A stretch of DNA of 34,136 bases from Flavobacteriales bacterium UBA7468 (lineage in GTDB: Bacteria > Bacteroidota > Bacteroidia > Flavobacteriales_D > Crocinitomicaceae). The translations under genes and the position numbers were made by a program. Positions 6,716-15,865 of the stretch are shown one piece after another (the stretch's first letter is position 1; every line of letters starts with the position of its first letter). The notes beneath the pieces are model-generated. The model saw only the letters and a list, made by a program, of their open reading frames with translations, searched no databases and had not been told where the DNA came from. The DNA is taken from positions 1 to 34,136 of the forward strand of contig DLPC01000005.1 of the NCBI GenBank assembly GCA_002478565.1, read 5' to 3'.

Positions 6716-8125
6716 TTAAATACAGATGGTCTGCTCGCAGGCTTTCAGAATTTCTCTGACTTCTTCCAGTGTAGGCGCCTCTGCATAGGTGCGTAATACA
6801 GGTTCTGTACCGGAAGGTCTGATCATGACCCAGCGTTCGTCATCGAAGAAATACTTGAAACCGTCAATAGTTTGGACTTCTCTAACTTGGTATTTCCCAA
6901 ATGATTTATAGTTATTTGCTTTACAATTGACAATGATCTTTTGCTTGAGTTCTTCTGTGATGTGCAGGTCGTTGCGCTCAAATTGGAAAGGCCCCACAAT
7001 GGCATAGACTTCGTCGATGAGCTCGTCGAGTGTTTTGCCAGATTTAGCCATAAATTCCCAAATGATGAGCCCCATCCAGATGCCATCGCGCTCCGGTATG
7101 TGTCCTTTAACAGCAATACCACCAGATTCTTCACCACCAAGTAGTACATCTTCTTTGATCATGATGGCTGCAATTTCTTTGAAACCAATTTTGGTTACTT
7201 CTAGCTCTAGGCCGTAGTGTTTGCAGAGCTTTTCTACACGAGGAGTTACAGAAAATGCAATCACCACTTTACCACTCATTTGTTTGTATTTGACCATATA
7301 ATGGATCAAGAGCAAAATGATATGATGAGAGTCTACAAATTCGCCATGGCTGTTATAGAGACCAATGCGGTCTGCATCGCCGTCTGTGGCTAGTGCACAA
7401 GCGACATCACCTTGTGTTTTAATGGTTTGTGCGAGTTCTTGAAGATTTTTAGCGATAGGTTCTGGCGCAGTACCCATAAAAGATGGGTTGTGGTCACAGT
7501 GTAAAAGCGAAACTTTGGGTAAAATTCTAGGCATCACGCGTTGTCCAGCACCGTACATGGCGTCATACATGAGTTTGAGCCCCGATTGGTCAATGGCATT
7601 GAGGTCAAAATTAGCCTTGACGTGATCGATATAGCGGGTCTCGATATCGATTTCTTCGAGTTGCCCAGCTTGTTGAGCTTGTAGGAGGTCTATTGCTTGG
7701 AAATTTACACGGCAAGTGTCCGGAATTAGCGCCTCAACTTCATTGATTTTTTCTGGTTCGAGTGGGCCACCAAATTTAGCTTTGAGTTTGAAGCCGTTAT
7801 AGCTTGGTGGGTTATGGCTTGCAGTGAGGATAATACCTATTTCACAACCTAGTTGGTTGGCTGCAAGTGAAATCATGGGGGTAGAAACAAAACCTCTTGA
7901 AAGTTTGACATGGATGCCTTGTGCTAGTAGCACTTTTGCAGCGGTTTCCATAAAGAGTTCGCCCGCAAAACGGCAATCGTGACCCAAAACTACTGTAGGT
8001 TTTTCAAAACGTTCTTTGAGCCATAGGCCTGTTGCTTCTGTTACTCTTGCGACGTTCTCTACGGTGAATTCTGCTGCAATGATGGCTCTCCAGCCGTCGG
8101 TTCCAAATTTGATAGGTGTTGCCAA
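6716..8125 (-). CDS. Phosphoglucomutase/phosphomannomutase family enzyme
   Basis: An alpha-D-phosphohexomutase that moves phosphate between C6 and C1 of hexoses. From the start used here (469 residues) it opens ATPIKFGTDGWRAI, the usual beginning of this family. It has the phosphoserine loop TASHNP (residues 101-106, serine 103), the metal loop DGDADR (248-253), the sugar loop GGEESGG (330-336) and the phosphate-binding RPSGTEP (436-442). No ATG exists near the 5' end. TTG at 8125 lies 4 bases after the rocD stop; TTG at 8161 would add 12 residues and overlap rocD by 32 bases. Whether glucose or mannose phosphate is preferred is not readable. It is co-transcribed with rocD. Confidence 0.92.
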   Translation of the reverse strand: MATPIKFGTDGWRAIIAAEFTVENVARVTEATGLWLKERFEKPTVVLGHDCRFAGELFMETAAKVLLAQGIHVKLSRGFVSTPMISLAANQLGCEIGIILTASHNPPSYNGFKLKAKFGGPLEPEKINEVEALIPDTCRVNFQAIDLLQAQQAGQLEEIDIETRYIDHVKANFDLNAIDQSGLKLMYDAMYGAGQRVMPRILPKVSLLHCDHNPSFMGTAPEPIAKNLQELAQTIKTQGDVACALATDGDADRIGLYNSHGEFVDSHHIILLLIHYMVKYKQMSGKVVIAFSVTPRVEKLCKHYGLELEVTKIGFKEIAAIMIKEDVLLGGEESGGIAVKGHIPERDGIWMGLIIWEFMAKSGKTLDELIDEVYAIVGPFQFERNDLHITEELKQKIIVNCKANNYKSFGKYQVREVQTIDGFKYFFDDERWVMIRPSGTEPVLRTYAEAPTLEEVREILKACEQTICI

Positions 8126-8129
8126 AATA

Positions 8130-9416
8130 TTATTTTTTAAAAGTGTTGATTGTTTTTTCAATAATGGCCACGCAATCCATTAATTGAGCTTCCGTAATGA
8201 CTAACGGAGGTGCAAAGCGGATGATGTTTCCGTGAGTAGGCTTGGCAAGTAGGCCATTTTCTTTGAGTGCGAGGCAAAGGCGCCAGGCCGTATCAGAATC
8301 GGGGCTATCGTTGACTACAATGGCATTGAGCAAGCCCTTTCCACGCACTTTTACAACGAGGTCGTTGCCGTCGATGATGCGCTGCATTTCTTGACGAAAT
8401 AAGGAGCCAAGTTTGCGTGCATTTTGAATCAGATTTTCATCGTAAACAACTTCAAGTGCGGCAATCGCTACTTTAGCCGCAATTGGGTTGCCGCCGAAAG
8501 TAGAACCATGTTGGCCGGGTTTGATAACCATCATGATGTCGTCGTTGGCGAGTACGGCAGAAACCGGGTAAACTCCTCCGGAAAGTGCCTTGCCTAAAAT
8601 GAGGATGTCAGGTTTGGCATAAGTAGTAGCTTGTTGTTCGCATTTTTGTTCACAGCTACAATTTCCGCAAACGGCAAGCAAGCTACCGGTGCGTGCAATG
8701 CCTGTTTGAACTTCATCGGCGATGAATAATGCGTTGTATTTGGTGCACAGGGCACGTGCGCTGCGCATGAAATCTTGCTCAGGTGTATAAACACCAGCTT
8801 CACCTTGAATAGGTTCCACTAAGAAACCGGCAACGTTTTCTTGCTGTAATGCTTGTTCAAGGGCCGCTGTATCGTTGTAAGGAATAGAAATAAATCCCGC
8901 TGGATAGGGGCCAAAGTTTGTATTTGAATCAGGGTCTGAAGAAAAAGAAACGATGGTAGTGGTGCGGCCATGAAAATTACCTTCACAAACAATGATTTGT
9001 GCCTGGTTTTGGGCTACACCCTTTTTTTCGTAGGCCCATTTTCTACACAATTTAATCGCAGTCTCTACGGCTTCGGCACCCGTATTCATGGGTAGCACTT
9101 TGTCAAAACCGAAGTATTCAGTGACGAATTTTTCGTATTCGCCCAAACAATTATTGTAAAAGGCTCTTGAGGTAAGGGCCAGCGTTTGGGCTTGTTTCAC
9201 CAATGCTGCAGTGATTTTAGGATGCCCATGCCCTTGGTTGACAGCTGAGTATGCCGATAGAAAGTCAAAATAGCGCTTGCCCTCGACGTCCCAAACATAA
9301 ACGCCTTCACCTTTTTCAAGTACAACGGGAAGCGGATGATAATTGTGCGCGCCATATTGATCTTCTAAGTCAATATAAGCTTGTGTTTTGGCGCTGTGTG
9401 TTTCTGTTGATTGCAT
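8130..9416 (-). CDS. rocD: Ornithine aminotransferase
   Basis: A 428-residue PLP enzyme that converts ornithine and 2-oxoglutarate to glutamate semialdehyde and glutamate. It shows the class III aminotransferase motifs: GHGHPKI near 62-68, MNTGAEAVETAIK near 110-122, ADEVQTG (D234) and the PLP lysine K276 in LGKALSGGVYPVSAVLA. The ATG at 9416 is preferred over an in-frame TTG at 9425, because that codon lies within the -7 element TATCTTTG (9430-9423). Odd point: between TGSLLAV and KPDILILGKALSGG is an insert with four cysteines in the pattern CxxCxCxxxC (8640-8669), absent from eukaryotic enzymes. It is first in an operon with the phosphohexomutase gene. Confidence 0.95.
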   Translation of the reverse strand: MQSTETHSAKTQAYIDLEDQYGAHNYHPLPVVLEKGEGVYVWDVEGKRYFDFLSAYSAVNQGHGHPKITAALVKQAQTLALTSRAFYNNCLGEYEKFVTEYFGFDKVLPMNTGAEAVETAIKLCRKWAYEKKGVAQNQAQIIVCEGNFHGRTTTIVSFSSDPDSNTNFGPYPAGFISIPYNDTAALEQALQQENVAGFLVEPIQGEAGVYTPEQDFMRSARALCTKYNALFIADEVQTGIARTGSLLAVCGNCSCEQKCEQQATTYAKPDILILGKALSGGVYPVSAVLANDDIMMVIKPGQHGSTFGGNPIAAKVAIAALEVVYDENLIQNARKLGSLFRQEMQRIIDGNDLVVKVRGKGLLNAIVVNDSPDSDTAWRLCLALKENGLLAKPTHGNIIRFAPPLVITEAQLMDCVAIIEKTINTFKK

Positions 9417-9422
9417 AGAAAG

Positions 9423-9430
9423 CAAAGATA
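9423..9430 (-). promoter_or_regulatory. -7 element of rocD
   Basis: TATCTTTG on the minus strand, exact to TAnnTTTG, ends only 6 bases before the rocD ATG at 9416. The transcript would have a leader of only a few bases. No clear TTTG is seen at -33. Confidence 0.6.
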
Positions 9431-9485
9431 GTGTAAGTCTTTTTTCATTTAGGAATTTTTTAACATTTAAAATGGCATTTGTTTT

Positions 9486-9493
9486 TAATTTTG
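9486..9493 (+). promoter_or_regulatory. Candidate -7 element of the dabAB module
   Basis: TAATTTTG matches TAnnTTTG and ends 4 bases before the GTG at 9498, so transcription would start at or next to the start codon. The -33 position has no TTTG. It is divergent from the rocD promoter 55 bases away. Confidence 0.45.
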
Positions 9494-9497
9494 ATTT

Positions 9498-9872
9498 GTG
9501 AAATGGACGCGCCTTTTTGTTTCCTTATTGATTTTATTTGCAATTAGTGCAAATACAACCGTTGCGTTTTCTAGTTCTTTTGAGGTTTTCAACAACCAAA
9601 ATAAAGAAAGTAAGTCACCAAAAGCCCCACATTTTCAGCAACTCAACGACAACCTCATTTTCTTTATTGAAGAGGATTTTCTTGAAGAAGTTGAAGAAGA
9701 ATTCGATCCACAGCAAGAGCTTCCTACCTTCGTTTGCACCAATGTCGGTACTCCGACTTATTTATTGCGTTTCCTTGCAGCTCATCGCCTCAAAGAAGAA
9801 GCATGCTTCGAGCAAACTGTAAACGTTAACAAAAACCCTTTATTCATTGTATATCAAGTATTTAGGATATAA
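9498..9872 (+). CDS. Small exported acidic protein, first gene of the dabAB module
   Basis: A 124-residue protein that I do not recognise. It starts with GTG; no in-frame ATG exists anywhere in it. Residues 1-24 (MKWTRLFVSLLILFAISANT) form a signal peptide with a basic end and a hydrophobic core, with probable cleavage near the serines at 25-27. After it comes a polar stretch, then a strongly acidic segment (FIEEDFLEEVEEEFD, about 56-70) and two cysteines (C80 and C98) that could form a disulfide in the periplasm. The last part (NPLFIVYQVFRI) is hydrophobic. It precedes dabA by 41 bases on the same strand. A role beside the carbon transporter is inferred from position only. Confidence 0.72.
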   Translation: MKWTRLFVSLLILFAISANTTVAFSSSFEVFNNQNKESKSPKAPHFQQLNDNLIFFIEEDFLEEVEEEFDPQQELPTFVCTNVGTPTYLLRFLAAHRLKEEACFEQTVNVNKNPLFIVYQVFRI

Positions 9873-9913
9873 AAGTTGAGCGAAATTAATCGTTTAACTA
9901 TTAAATCCTTTAT

Positions 9914-12391
9914 ATGAATGAAAAAGAAATCGTGAGTCACACCTTGCATGTGCTCCAACATTATTTACCCTCACAAGCCCCACTCAAGGACTTTATCCAC
10001 CATAATACACTGCATGCCTTTCAAGAATTTCCATTCCACCAAGGCCTTAATGTAGCCCAGCAATTATTTGGATATCAATCCTATATGTCCTTGTCATTTT
10101 ATAGGGAACAGTACTACTTGGGTAATATATCAGAACAAATACTCAATCATGTTTTGGCTCAAAATGGGAAAGAAGCACTCAGAACAGCTTTGTTAAATGG
10201 CGAATTTGATGAGGCAACTTCACCATTAGTCGGCACATTGCGCAGTGCTTGGAAACAAGAATTAGGATTCGATCTCGATACGCGAGTGCATCCTATCCTA
10301 TTTCGAGTGGTAAGCAGTTATTTAGATCAAGGCATTTCTATCTGGAAATATCCTTACCTCGCTGCTGGTTTTCTGGAAAACCTAAGGCATCTTGAAAGCA
10401 AGCACTTCGGTTCAATTTTCCATACAAAAAGAGCCAAAGAATTATTGTTGAATCCTGATATTCAACTCCCTGACCTCTTGCTCATTTTAACAGGGTCTAA
10501 AACATATTTTGAGTCGTATATCCTAGATCAACAATTTGCGCATCCCGGTTATTCAGGCATGGTGAATCATATCGCTGAGCGTCCAAATGTTTTAATCGAG
10601 CAGCGAAATATCAGCCTAACTGAATTCATTTTCCTAGAGTGCTTGTTAGAAATTGATGCCCTTGACCAACATTTTTCAAAGAAATGGCCAAATGTTTCAG
10701 CTTGTCAGCTTGCACCTTATCAATTTGAGCCTGCATCCATAGAAGAAAGTGAAATGCTTTTGGTAAAATCGCTGTGGCAAGAAGCCTATGAATGGACTTA
10801 CTACGACAAGGTGTTGGCAGGTCTTCAGCACAAGCATACAACCAAAAGTATGCAACCAATGGCGCAAGGAATTTTTTGTATCGATGATCGCGAATGTTCG
10901 ATCCGAAGACACATCGAAAGTCTCCACCCATCTTTTGCGACTTTTGGAACACCGGGCCATTTCCATATAGAAACTTACTTTCAACCGGAAGGATCTAAGC
11001 AGCGCACAAAAATTTGTCCTGCTCCTGTCGAGCCCAAGCACTTGATATTAGAAAAATCAGCACATAAGCAAGCACAGAAAGACCTGCATTTTGCTCCGGG
11101 CGCATACGGGCTTTTATTTGGATGGATACTGACCCATACCTATGGTTTTTGGTCTGCTTTTAAATTGGCGCTGTCCATTTTTAAGCCTTCTATGAATCAA
11201 ATGGCTGTGTCGGCCAATAAGCACATGCATCCTGATGCGACTTTAAGTATTGAATATCAGGGTAATCAAACTGAAGATGGTTTGAAAATAGGCTTTTCTC
11301 TTGAAGAAATGACTCGCATCGTTGCTGCGCTATTTAAAAGCATTGGTCTGACCAAAGACTTTGCGCCTTTGGTTTATATCGTAGCACACGGATCGAGTAG
11401 TGCCAATAATACGCATTACGCAGGTTATGATTGTGGGGCATGTTCTGGAAGACCTGGTTCGGTGAATGCACGTGCCTTTGCTTTTATGGCCAATCATTTA
11501 TTGGTTCGTGAAGCACTTAAAGAGCAAGGTATCTATATTTCTGAACAAACTCATTTTGTTCCAGTGCTTCACGATACCTGTCGAGACGAATTTACTTACT
11601 TTGATTTATCGCAGGTCCCGAACACTTTAACGGAAGCTTTGCAAGCTGACCAAGCCCTATTCAATCAGGCGCTTGATGCCAATGCTGTTGAAAGATCAAG
11701 GCGCTTTATTACCCTAGATAAAAGTGACAATCGAGGACAGCAGCACGATAAAGTCAAACTGCGTTCCGTTTCTTTATTTGAACCTCGGCCAGAGCTCAAT
11801 CATGCGACAAATTCGCTATGTATTGTTGGCCGACGCGACTTCTCAAGGAATTTATTTCTAGATCGTCGGGCCTTTTTGAATTCTTATGATTTCAGTCAAG
11901 ACCCTAACGGAGAAAGCTTAGTAGGCATATTAAATGCGGTTGCCCCGGTTTGTGGTGGGATCAACCTCGAGTATTATTTTTCAAAGGTAGACAATCAACA
12001 ACTTGGAGCAGGTACCAAATTGCCGCACAACGTAATGGGTTTAATTGGTGTTGCAAATGGTATAGATGGTGATTTGCGTACGGGTCTTCCGAGCCAGATG
12101 ATAGAGGTGCATGATCCATACAGACTTTTAGTGATTGTAGAACAGCAGCCAGACGTAGTTTTGAAAACCATACAAAGCAATCCTGCAACTTGGGAATGGT
12201 TCAAAAATGAATGGGTGCGTTTGGTTTGTTTCGATCCAGTTCAACACGCATTTTATTACTTACAAAAAGGTGAATTTCAGCCCTATGCTGTAATAGAAGC
12301 ATATTTGCCGCTGGTTGATGACGTACTGTCCTTGATTGCCGATACTCCTGAGAATTTTCCAATTGTTGAATTAAAACAAAAAGCATCATGA
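9914..12391 (+). CDS. dabA: DabA, inorganic carbon transporter subunit (DUF2309)
   Basis: An 825-residue DUF2309 protein, the catalytic subunit of the DabAB energy-coupled CO2/bicarbonate accumulation system, in which a carbonic-anhydrase-like zinc site on the cytoplasmic side is driven by the membrane partner DabB. The zinc residues known from the Halothiobacillus DabA are matched with exact spacing: C322 and D324 (FCIDDREC), H492 (VAHGSSS) and C507 (YDCGACSGRPG). The family start LKDFIHHNTLHAFQ is at 24-37. No membrane segments are obvious, as expected. The stop overlaps the dabB start by 4 bases (ATGA), implying translational coupling. In a heterotroph the likely use is bicarbonate for carboxylation reactions; that is inference. 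Confidence 0.94.
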   Translation: MNEKEIVSHTLHVLQHYLPSQAPLKDFIHHNTLHAFQEFPFHQGLNVAQQLFGYQSYMSLSFYREQYYLGNISEQILNHVLAQNGKEALRTALLNGEFDEATSPLVGTLRSAWKQELGFDLDTRVHPILFRVVSSYLDQGISIWKYPYLAAGFLENLRHLESKHFGSIFHTKRAKELLLNPDIQLPDLLLILTGSKTYFESYILDQQFAHPGYSGMVNHIAERPNVLIEQRNISLTEFIFLECLLEIDALDQHFSKKWPNVSACQLAPYQFEPASIEESEMLLVKSLWQEAYEWTYYDKVLAGLQHKHTTKSMQPMAQGIFCIDDRECSIRRHIESLHPSFATFGTPGHFHIETYFQPEGSKQRTKICPAPVEPKHLILEKSAHKQAQKDLHFAPGAYGLLFGWILTHTYGFWSAFKLALSIFKPSMNQMAVSANKHMHPDATLSIEYQGNQTEDGLKIGFSLEEMTRIVAALFKSIGLTKDFAPLVYIVAHGSSSANNTHYAGYDCGACSGRPGSVNARAFAFMANHLLVREALKEQGIYISEQTHFVPVLHDTCRDEFTYFDLSQVPNTLTEALQADQALFNQALDANAVERSRRFITLDKSDNRGQQHDKVKLRSVSLFEPRPELNHATNSLCIVGRRDFSRNLFLDRRAFLNSYDFSQDPNGESLVGILNAVAPVCGGINLEYYFSKVDNQQLGAGTKLPHNVMGLIGVANGIDGDLRTGLPSQMIEVHDPYRLLVIVEQQPDVVLKTIQSNPATWEWFKNEWVRLVCFDPVQHAFYYLQKGEFQPYAVIEAYLPLVDDVLSLIADTPENFPIVELKQKAS

Positions 12392-14256
12392 GTACCGTTC
12401 AATTTATTCACGCCTATATAGGTTTACCTTTATTTGGTTTTCTGTTGAGTTTAATTGTTCAGCGCACCAAAGAAAAGCTGTTGTCTGTCATTAGCTATTC
12501 AACAGCTGCTGTACAATTACTCTTGGTGCTCATTTATGGGATTTCTTGGCTGAATATGGGTTCTAACCCTGCTCAATTCAAGGAACTATCGGTTTATAAG
12601 GCAGTAAATTATGAGTTTTTTATTGATTTTTTGGTCGATAAATTGACCCTCATTTTTGCATTACTAGGATCTACTCTGACATTCCTGATTACCATTTACT
12701 CGCGGTATTACCTTCATCGAGAGGAAGGGTATAAACGCTTTTTCAACACGATTCTTTTCTTCAACCTTGGTTACACCCTGATTATTTTTTCAGGTAATAT
12801 GGAAACACTTTTCATTGGTTGGGAAATCTTAGGCGTTTCTTCTTTTCTCTTGATTGCTTTTTACCGCGAGCGACTCTTACCGGTTAAAAATGCCTTGAAG
12901 GTATTTTCGGTATATCGCATAGGGGATATCGGTATTATTTTGGCCATGTGGTTATTACATCATTTGTGGCATTCGAATATCACCTTTATGGAAATGAATG
13001 CCACTGTAAAACTGAATGCACAGCTAGCAGGTGCCTCAGGAATTGGACTGATTACTGCCTTCTTGTTTTATATTTCAGCCGCGGCAAAATCAGCACAACT
13101 ACCATTTTCCTCTTGGCTTCCAAGAGCCATGGAAGGCCCAACACCGTCAAGTGCTATTTTTTATGGCTCTATGTCAGTTCACATCGGCGCATTTTTATTG
13201 TTGCGCACCATGCATTTTTGGGAAAATCAGCTGATTTTCAAGGTGTTTTTAGTATTTTCTGGATTGCTTACAGCGTTCATTGCTTCAGCGATAAGCCGAG
13301 TTCAAAGTTCAATTAAAAGTCAGATTGCCTACGCTTCAATTGCTCAGATAGGCCTGATATTCGTAGAAATAGCATTTGGATTAGAAAATTTAGCCTTAAT
13401 ACATATTCTTGGCAATGCTTTTTTAAGGACTTACCAATTGCTCATTTCTCCTTCAATTGTCAGTCATAAAATCAGAGAACAACTCTATCAAAATGCTCAG
13501 ACTACTGCGCAAAATTCAAGTGTATGGCAGCTATTGCAGCAGCGCATTTACATTTTGAATCTCAAAGAATGGAACCTAGATGATTTGCTCTTCAAGTTTC
13601 TATGGAATCCATTAAAGAAAATTGGTCGAGGTTGGAAAATACTCAATTTTAAATTTGTTTTTTGGGTAATGACCTTTGTATTGGGGGTTGGTTTACTCCT
13701 TCGAATCAACGAGTCTTTACTGACACCTGAACTGCGATTTAAATTGCCATTTTTCTTTGCTTTCTGGGGCTTTTTAATTGCGGTAAAAGCCTTTACTGAA
13801 AGAGATTCAGTACGCAAGAGTCTGACACTAATCATGTTCAATCATGTATCAATTTCAATTGCACTGTCATTTAACGAGCACTTTGATCATGCCCACCATA
13901 TTTGGTACCTCAGCGGTGTCATCGTTGCTTGGTTAATCGGGTATTGGATATTGACGCTGATGCGCAAAAAAGAATGGGTCAGTTTAGATAATTTCTATGG
14001 ACACATTTATGAATACCCCAAAACAGGATTCGTGTTTCTACTTGTATGCTTAAGCTTAGCCGGTTTCCCGATTACCCCATCATTTATCGGAGAGGATCTC
14101 ATTTTTTCTCACATTCACCTCTCGCAAATCGGTCTGGCTTTCTTTACAGCATTCAGTCTGATCATCAACGGGCTTGCAACTATGCGCATATATGCACGTG
14201 TATTTTTAGGCCCTCATATTAAAACTTATCATCAAATCGCAAAACGTTCATCATAA
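12388..14256 (+). CDS. dabB: DabB, NuoL-like proton-channel partner of DabA
   Basis: A 622-residue, highly hydrophobic protein of the proton-conducting membrane family shared with NuoL of complex I and Mrp antiporters. Key charged residues within helices are visible: E146 (FIGWEILGVSSF), K234 (AAAKSAQLPFSSWLPRAMEG), E249 and H265 in the conserved central block. It lies apart from any nuo genes and directly follows dabA with a 4-base overlap, which identifies it as DabB rather than a complex I subunit. In the model system DabB supplies the cation flux that makes DabA hydration one-directional. It is followed after 10 bases by the SulP gene. Confidence 0.92.
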   Translation: MSTVQFIHAYIGLPLFGFLLSLIVQRTKEKLLSVISYSTAAVQLLLVLIYGISWLNMGSNPAQFKELSVYKAVNYEFFIDFLVDKLTLIFALLGSTLTFLITIYSRYYLHREEGYKRFFNTILFFNLGYTLIIFSGNMETLFIGWEILGVSSFLLIAFYRERLLPVKNALKVFSVYRIGDIGIILAMWLLHHLWHSNITFMEMNATVKLNAQLAGASGIGLITAFLFYISAAAKSAQLPFSSWLPRAMEGPTPSSAIFYGSMSVHIGAFLLLRTMHFWENQLIFKVFLVFSGLLTAFIASAISRVQSSIKSQIAYASIAQIGLIFVEIAFGLENLALIHILGNAFLRTYQLLISPSIVSHKIREQLYQNAQTTAQNSSVWQLLQQRIYILNLKEWNLDDLLFKFLWNPLKKIGRGWKILNFKFVFWVMTFVLGVGLLLRINESLLTPELRFKLPFFFAFWGFLIAVKAFTERDSVRKSLTLIMFNHVSISIALSFNEHFDHAHHIWYLSGVIVAWLIGYWILTLMRKKEWVSLDNFYGHIYEYPKTGFVFLLVCLSLAGFPITPSFIGEDLIFSHIHLSQIGLAFFTAFSLIINGLATMRIYARVFLGPHIKTYHQIAKRSS

Positions 14257-14266
14257 AATATTCAAC

Positions 14267-15865
14267 ATGAAAAATTCAATTCAAAATAGATTCGGATTGA
14301 CCGAACTCAAAAACCATTGGCAAAACGACATGTTGTCAGGTTTTTTAATCTTTTTATTGGCTTTGCCGCTCAGTTTGGGTATTGCCAAAGCCAGTGATTT
14401 CCCACCAATTTACGGCCTAATTACTGCCATGATTGGTGGGTTGGTAGTTTCCTTCATCATGGGGGCGCCACTCACCATTAAAGGGCCTGCGGCGGGCTTA
14501 ATAGTCATTGTTGCGGGTTCGGTTGCGGAGCTCGGACACGGCAATAATGAACTTGGCTGGCATTTGGCACTTGGGGCTATTGTAGTAGCAGGTGCCTTAC
14601 AAGTACTGATGGGCTTTTTCAAGCTTGGGAAGTATACAGATTTATTTCCATTATCGGCAGTTCATGGAATGCTTGCGGCAATTGGAATCATTATCATGAG
14701 TAAGCAGGTACATATTCTTGCTGGTTTTTCGCCAACTACCGCCGAAGGCAAGCCGATGACAGAACCTTTGGAACTCTTGGCAGAATTTAAAAACACAATT
14801 CCACATTTTTTTGAACATTGGCAAATTGCTGTGATCGGTTTGGTTTCTTTAGCAATTGTTTTTATTTGGCCTTATTTCAAGCATCCTGTGATGAAAAAAA
14901 TACCATCTGCTTTGATTGTCATTCTAGTCGCAATCGGAATGGTAAAATTTTTTGGTATTCACAACACTGCCACCTTTAAGCCACTATTATCTTTTGACAA
15001 AGCTCTTTTTGACATATTAAGAGTGAACGAAAGTTTTGATGGTTTCAATCAATTCGGAACATTCTTCAAGTATGTAATCATGTTCGCGCTTGTCGGATCG
15101 CTAGAGTCGTTATTGACGGTCAAGGCAGTGGATTTATTAGACCCTGAAAAACGCAAATCAAAGTATGATAAGGACCTAATAGCTGTAGGATTGGGCAACA
15201 TGATTGCTGGATTCTTTGGAGGTCTGCCCATGATTTCAGAAGTAGCACGATCCTCTGCAAACGTAAATAACGGGGCCAAATCACAATGGGCAAACTTTTT
15301 TCACGGATTTTTTATTTTTATTTTCCTAATCGTTGATGTTTCTTTTAGTGATTTGATCCCAATGTCAGCACTTGCCGCGTTACTAATTGGGGTGGGTTGG
15401 AAATTGGCACATCCAAGAGAGTTTGGATCAGCGCTCAAGATTGGTGCAGACCAACTTTTAGTTTTTGCCGTGACCGTTGTGGTTACTTTAGCTACTGATT
15501 TGTTGGTGGGTATTGCAGCAGGAATAGTTTTAAAATTCATTTTACATGTAGCCAGAGGAGTAAGGTTTTTCGATTTATTCAATCTAAAACTTCTTTCAGA
15601 TCAAAATGTAATTCGCATTCAAAGCCCTTTAGTATTTACAAATTTCATGCGTTTACAACAAGTATTGAAAGGTTGCGAATTTTCAGATGAGGTCTTTATT
15701 GATCTTTCAAATTGTAATTTTATTGATCATACCTCAATGGAAAGTTTACACCTGCTTCAACTTGATTTTAAGAATGCTGGCGGACAACTTCAACTCATAG
15801 GATTAACCGAATTTAAATCACTTCATCAATCAAAACATCATGCTGCAGCAAGAAGGAAAAAATAA
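14267..15865 (+). CDS. SulP/SLC26-family anion transporter with STAS domain
   Basis: A 532-residue transporter. The membrane domain (about residues 15-435) begins DMLSGFLIFLLALPLSLGIA, the SulP TM1 signature, and contains the IKGPAAG and LVGSLESLLT motifs. The C-terminal STAS domain (about 440-530) has the expected phosphorylation-loop region (FIDHTSMESL). SulP proteins carry sulfate, bicarbonate or other anions; cyanobacterial BicA is a bicarbonate:Na+ member. Lying 10 bases after dabB and within the same transcription unit, bicarbonate is the most likely substrate here, but sulfate cannot be excluded from sequence. Its end overlaps the next gene by 26 bases. Confidence 0.92.
   Translation: MKNSIQNRFGLTELKNHWQNDMLSGFLIFLLALPLSLGIAKASDFPPIYGLITAMIGGLVVSFIMGAPLTIKGPAAGLIVIVAGSVAELGHGNNELGWHLALGAIVVAGALQVLMGFFKLGKYTDLFPLSAVHGMLAAIGIIIMSKQVHILAGFSPTTAEGKPMTEPLELLAEFKNTIPHFFEHWQIAVIGLVSLAIVFIWPYFKHPVMKKIPSALIVILVAIGMVKFFGIHNTATFKPLLSFDKALFDILRVNESFDGFNQFGTFFKYVIMFALVGSLESLLTVKAVDLLDPEKRKSKYDKDLIAVGLGNMIAGFFGGLPMISEVARSSANVNNGAKSQWANFFHGFFIFIFLIVDVSFSDLIPMSALAALLIGVGWKLAHPREFGSALKIGADQLLVFAVTVVVTLATDLLVGIAAGIVLKFILHVARGVRFFDLFNLKLLSDQNVIRIQSPLVFTNFMRLQQVLKGCEFSDEVFIDLSNCNFIDHTSMESLHLLQLDFKNAGGQLQLIGLTEFKSLHQSKHHAAARRKK

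Noticed and set aside
12388..14256. The NuoL-like gene as part of respiratory complex I
   Set aside because: No other nuo genes are present and it overlaps dabA by 4 bases, which identifies it as dabB.
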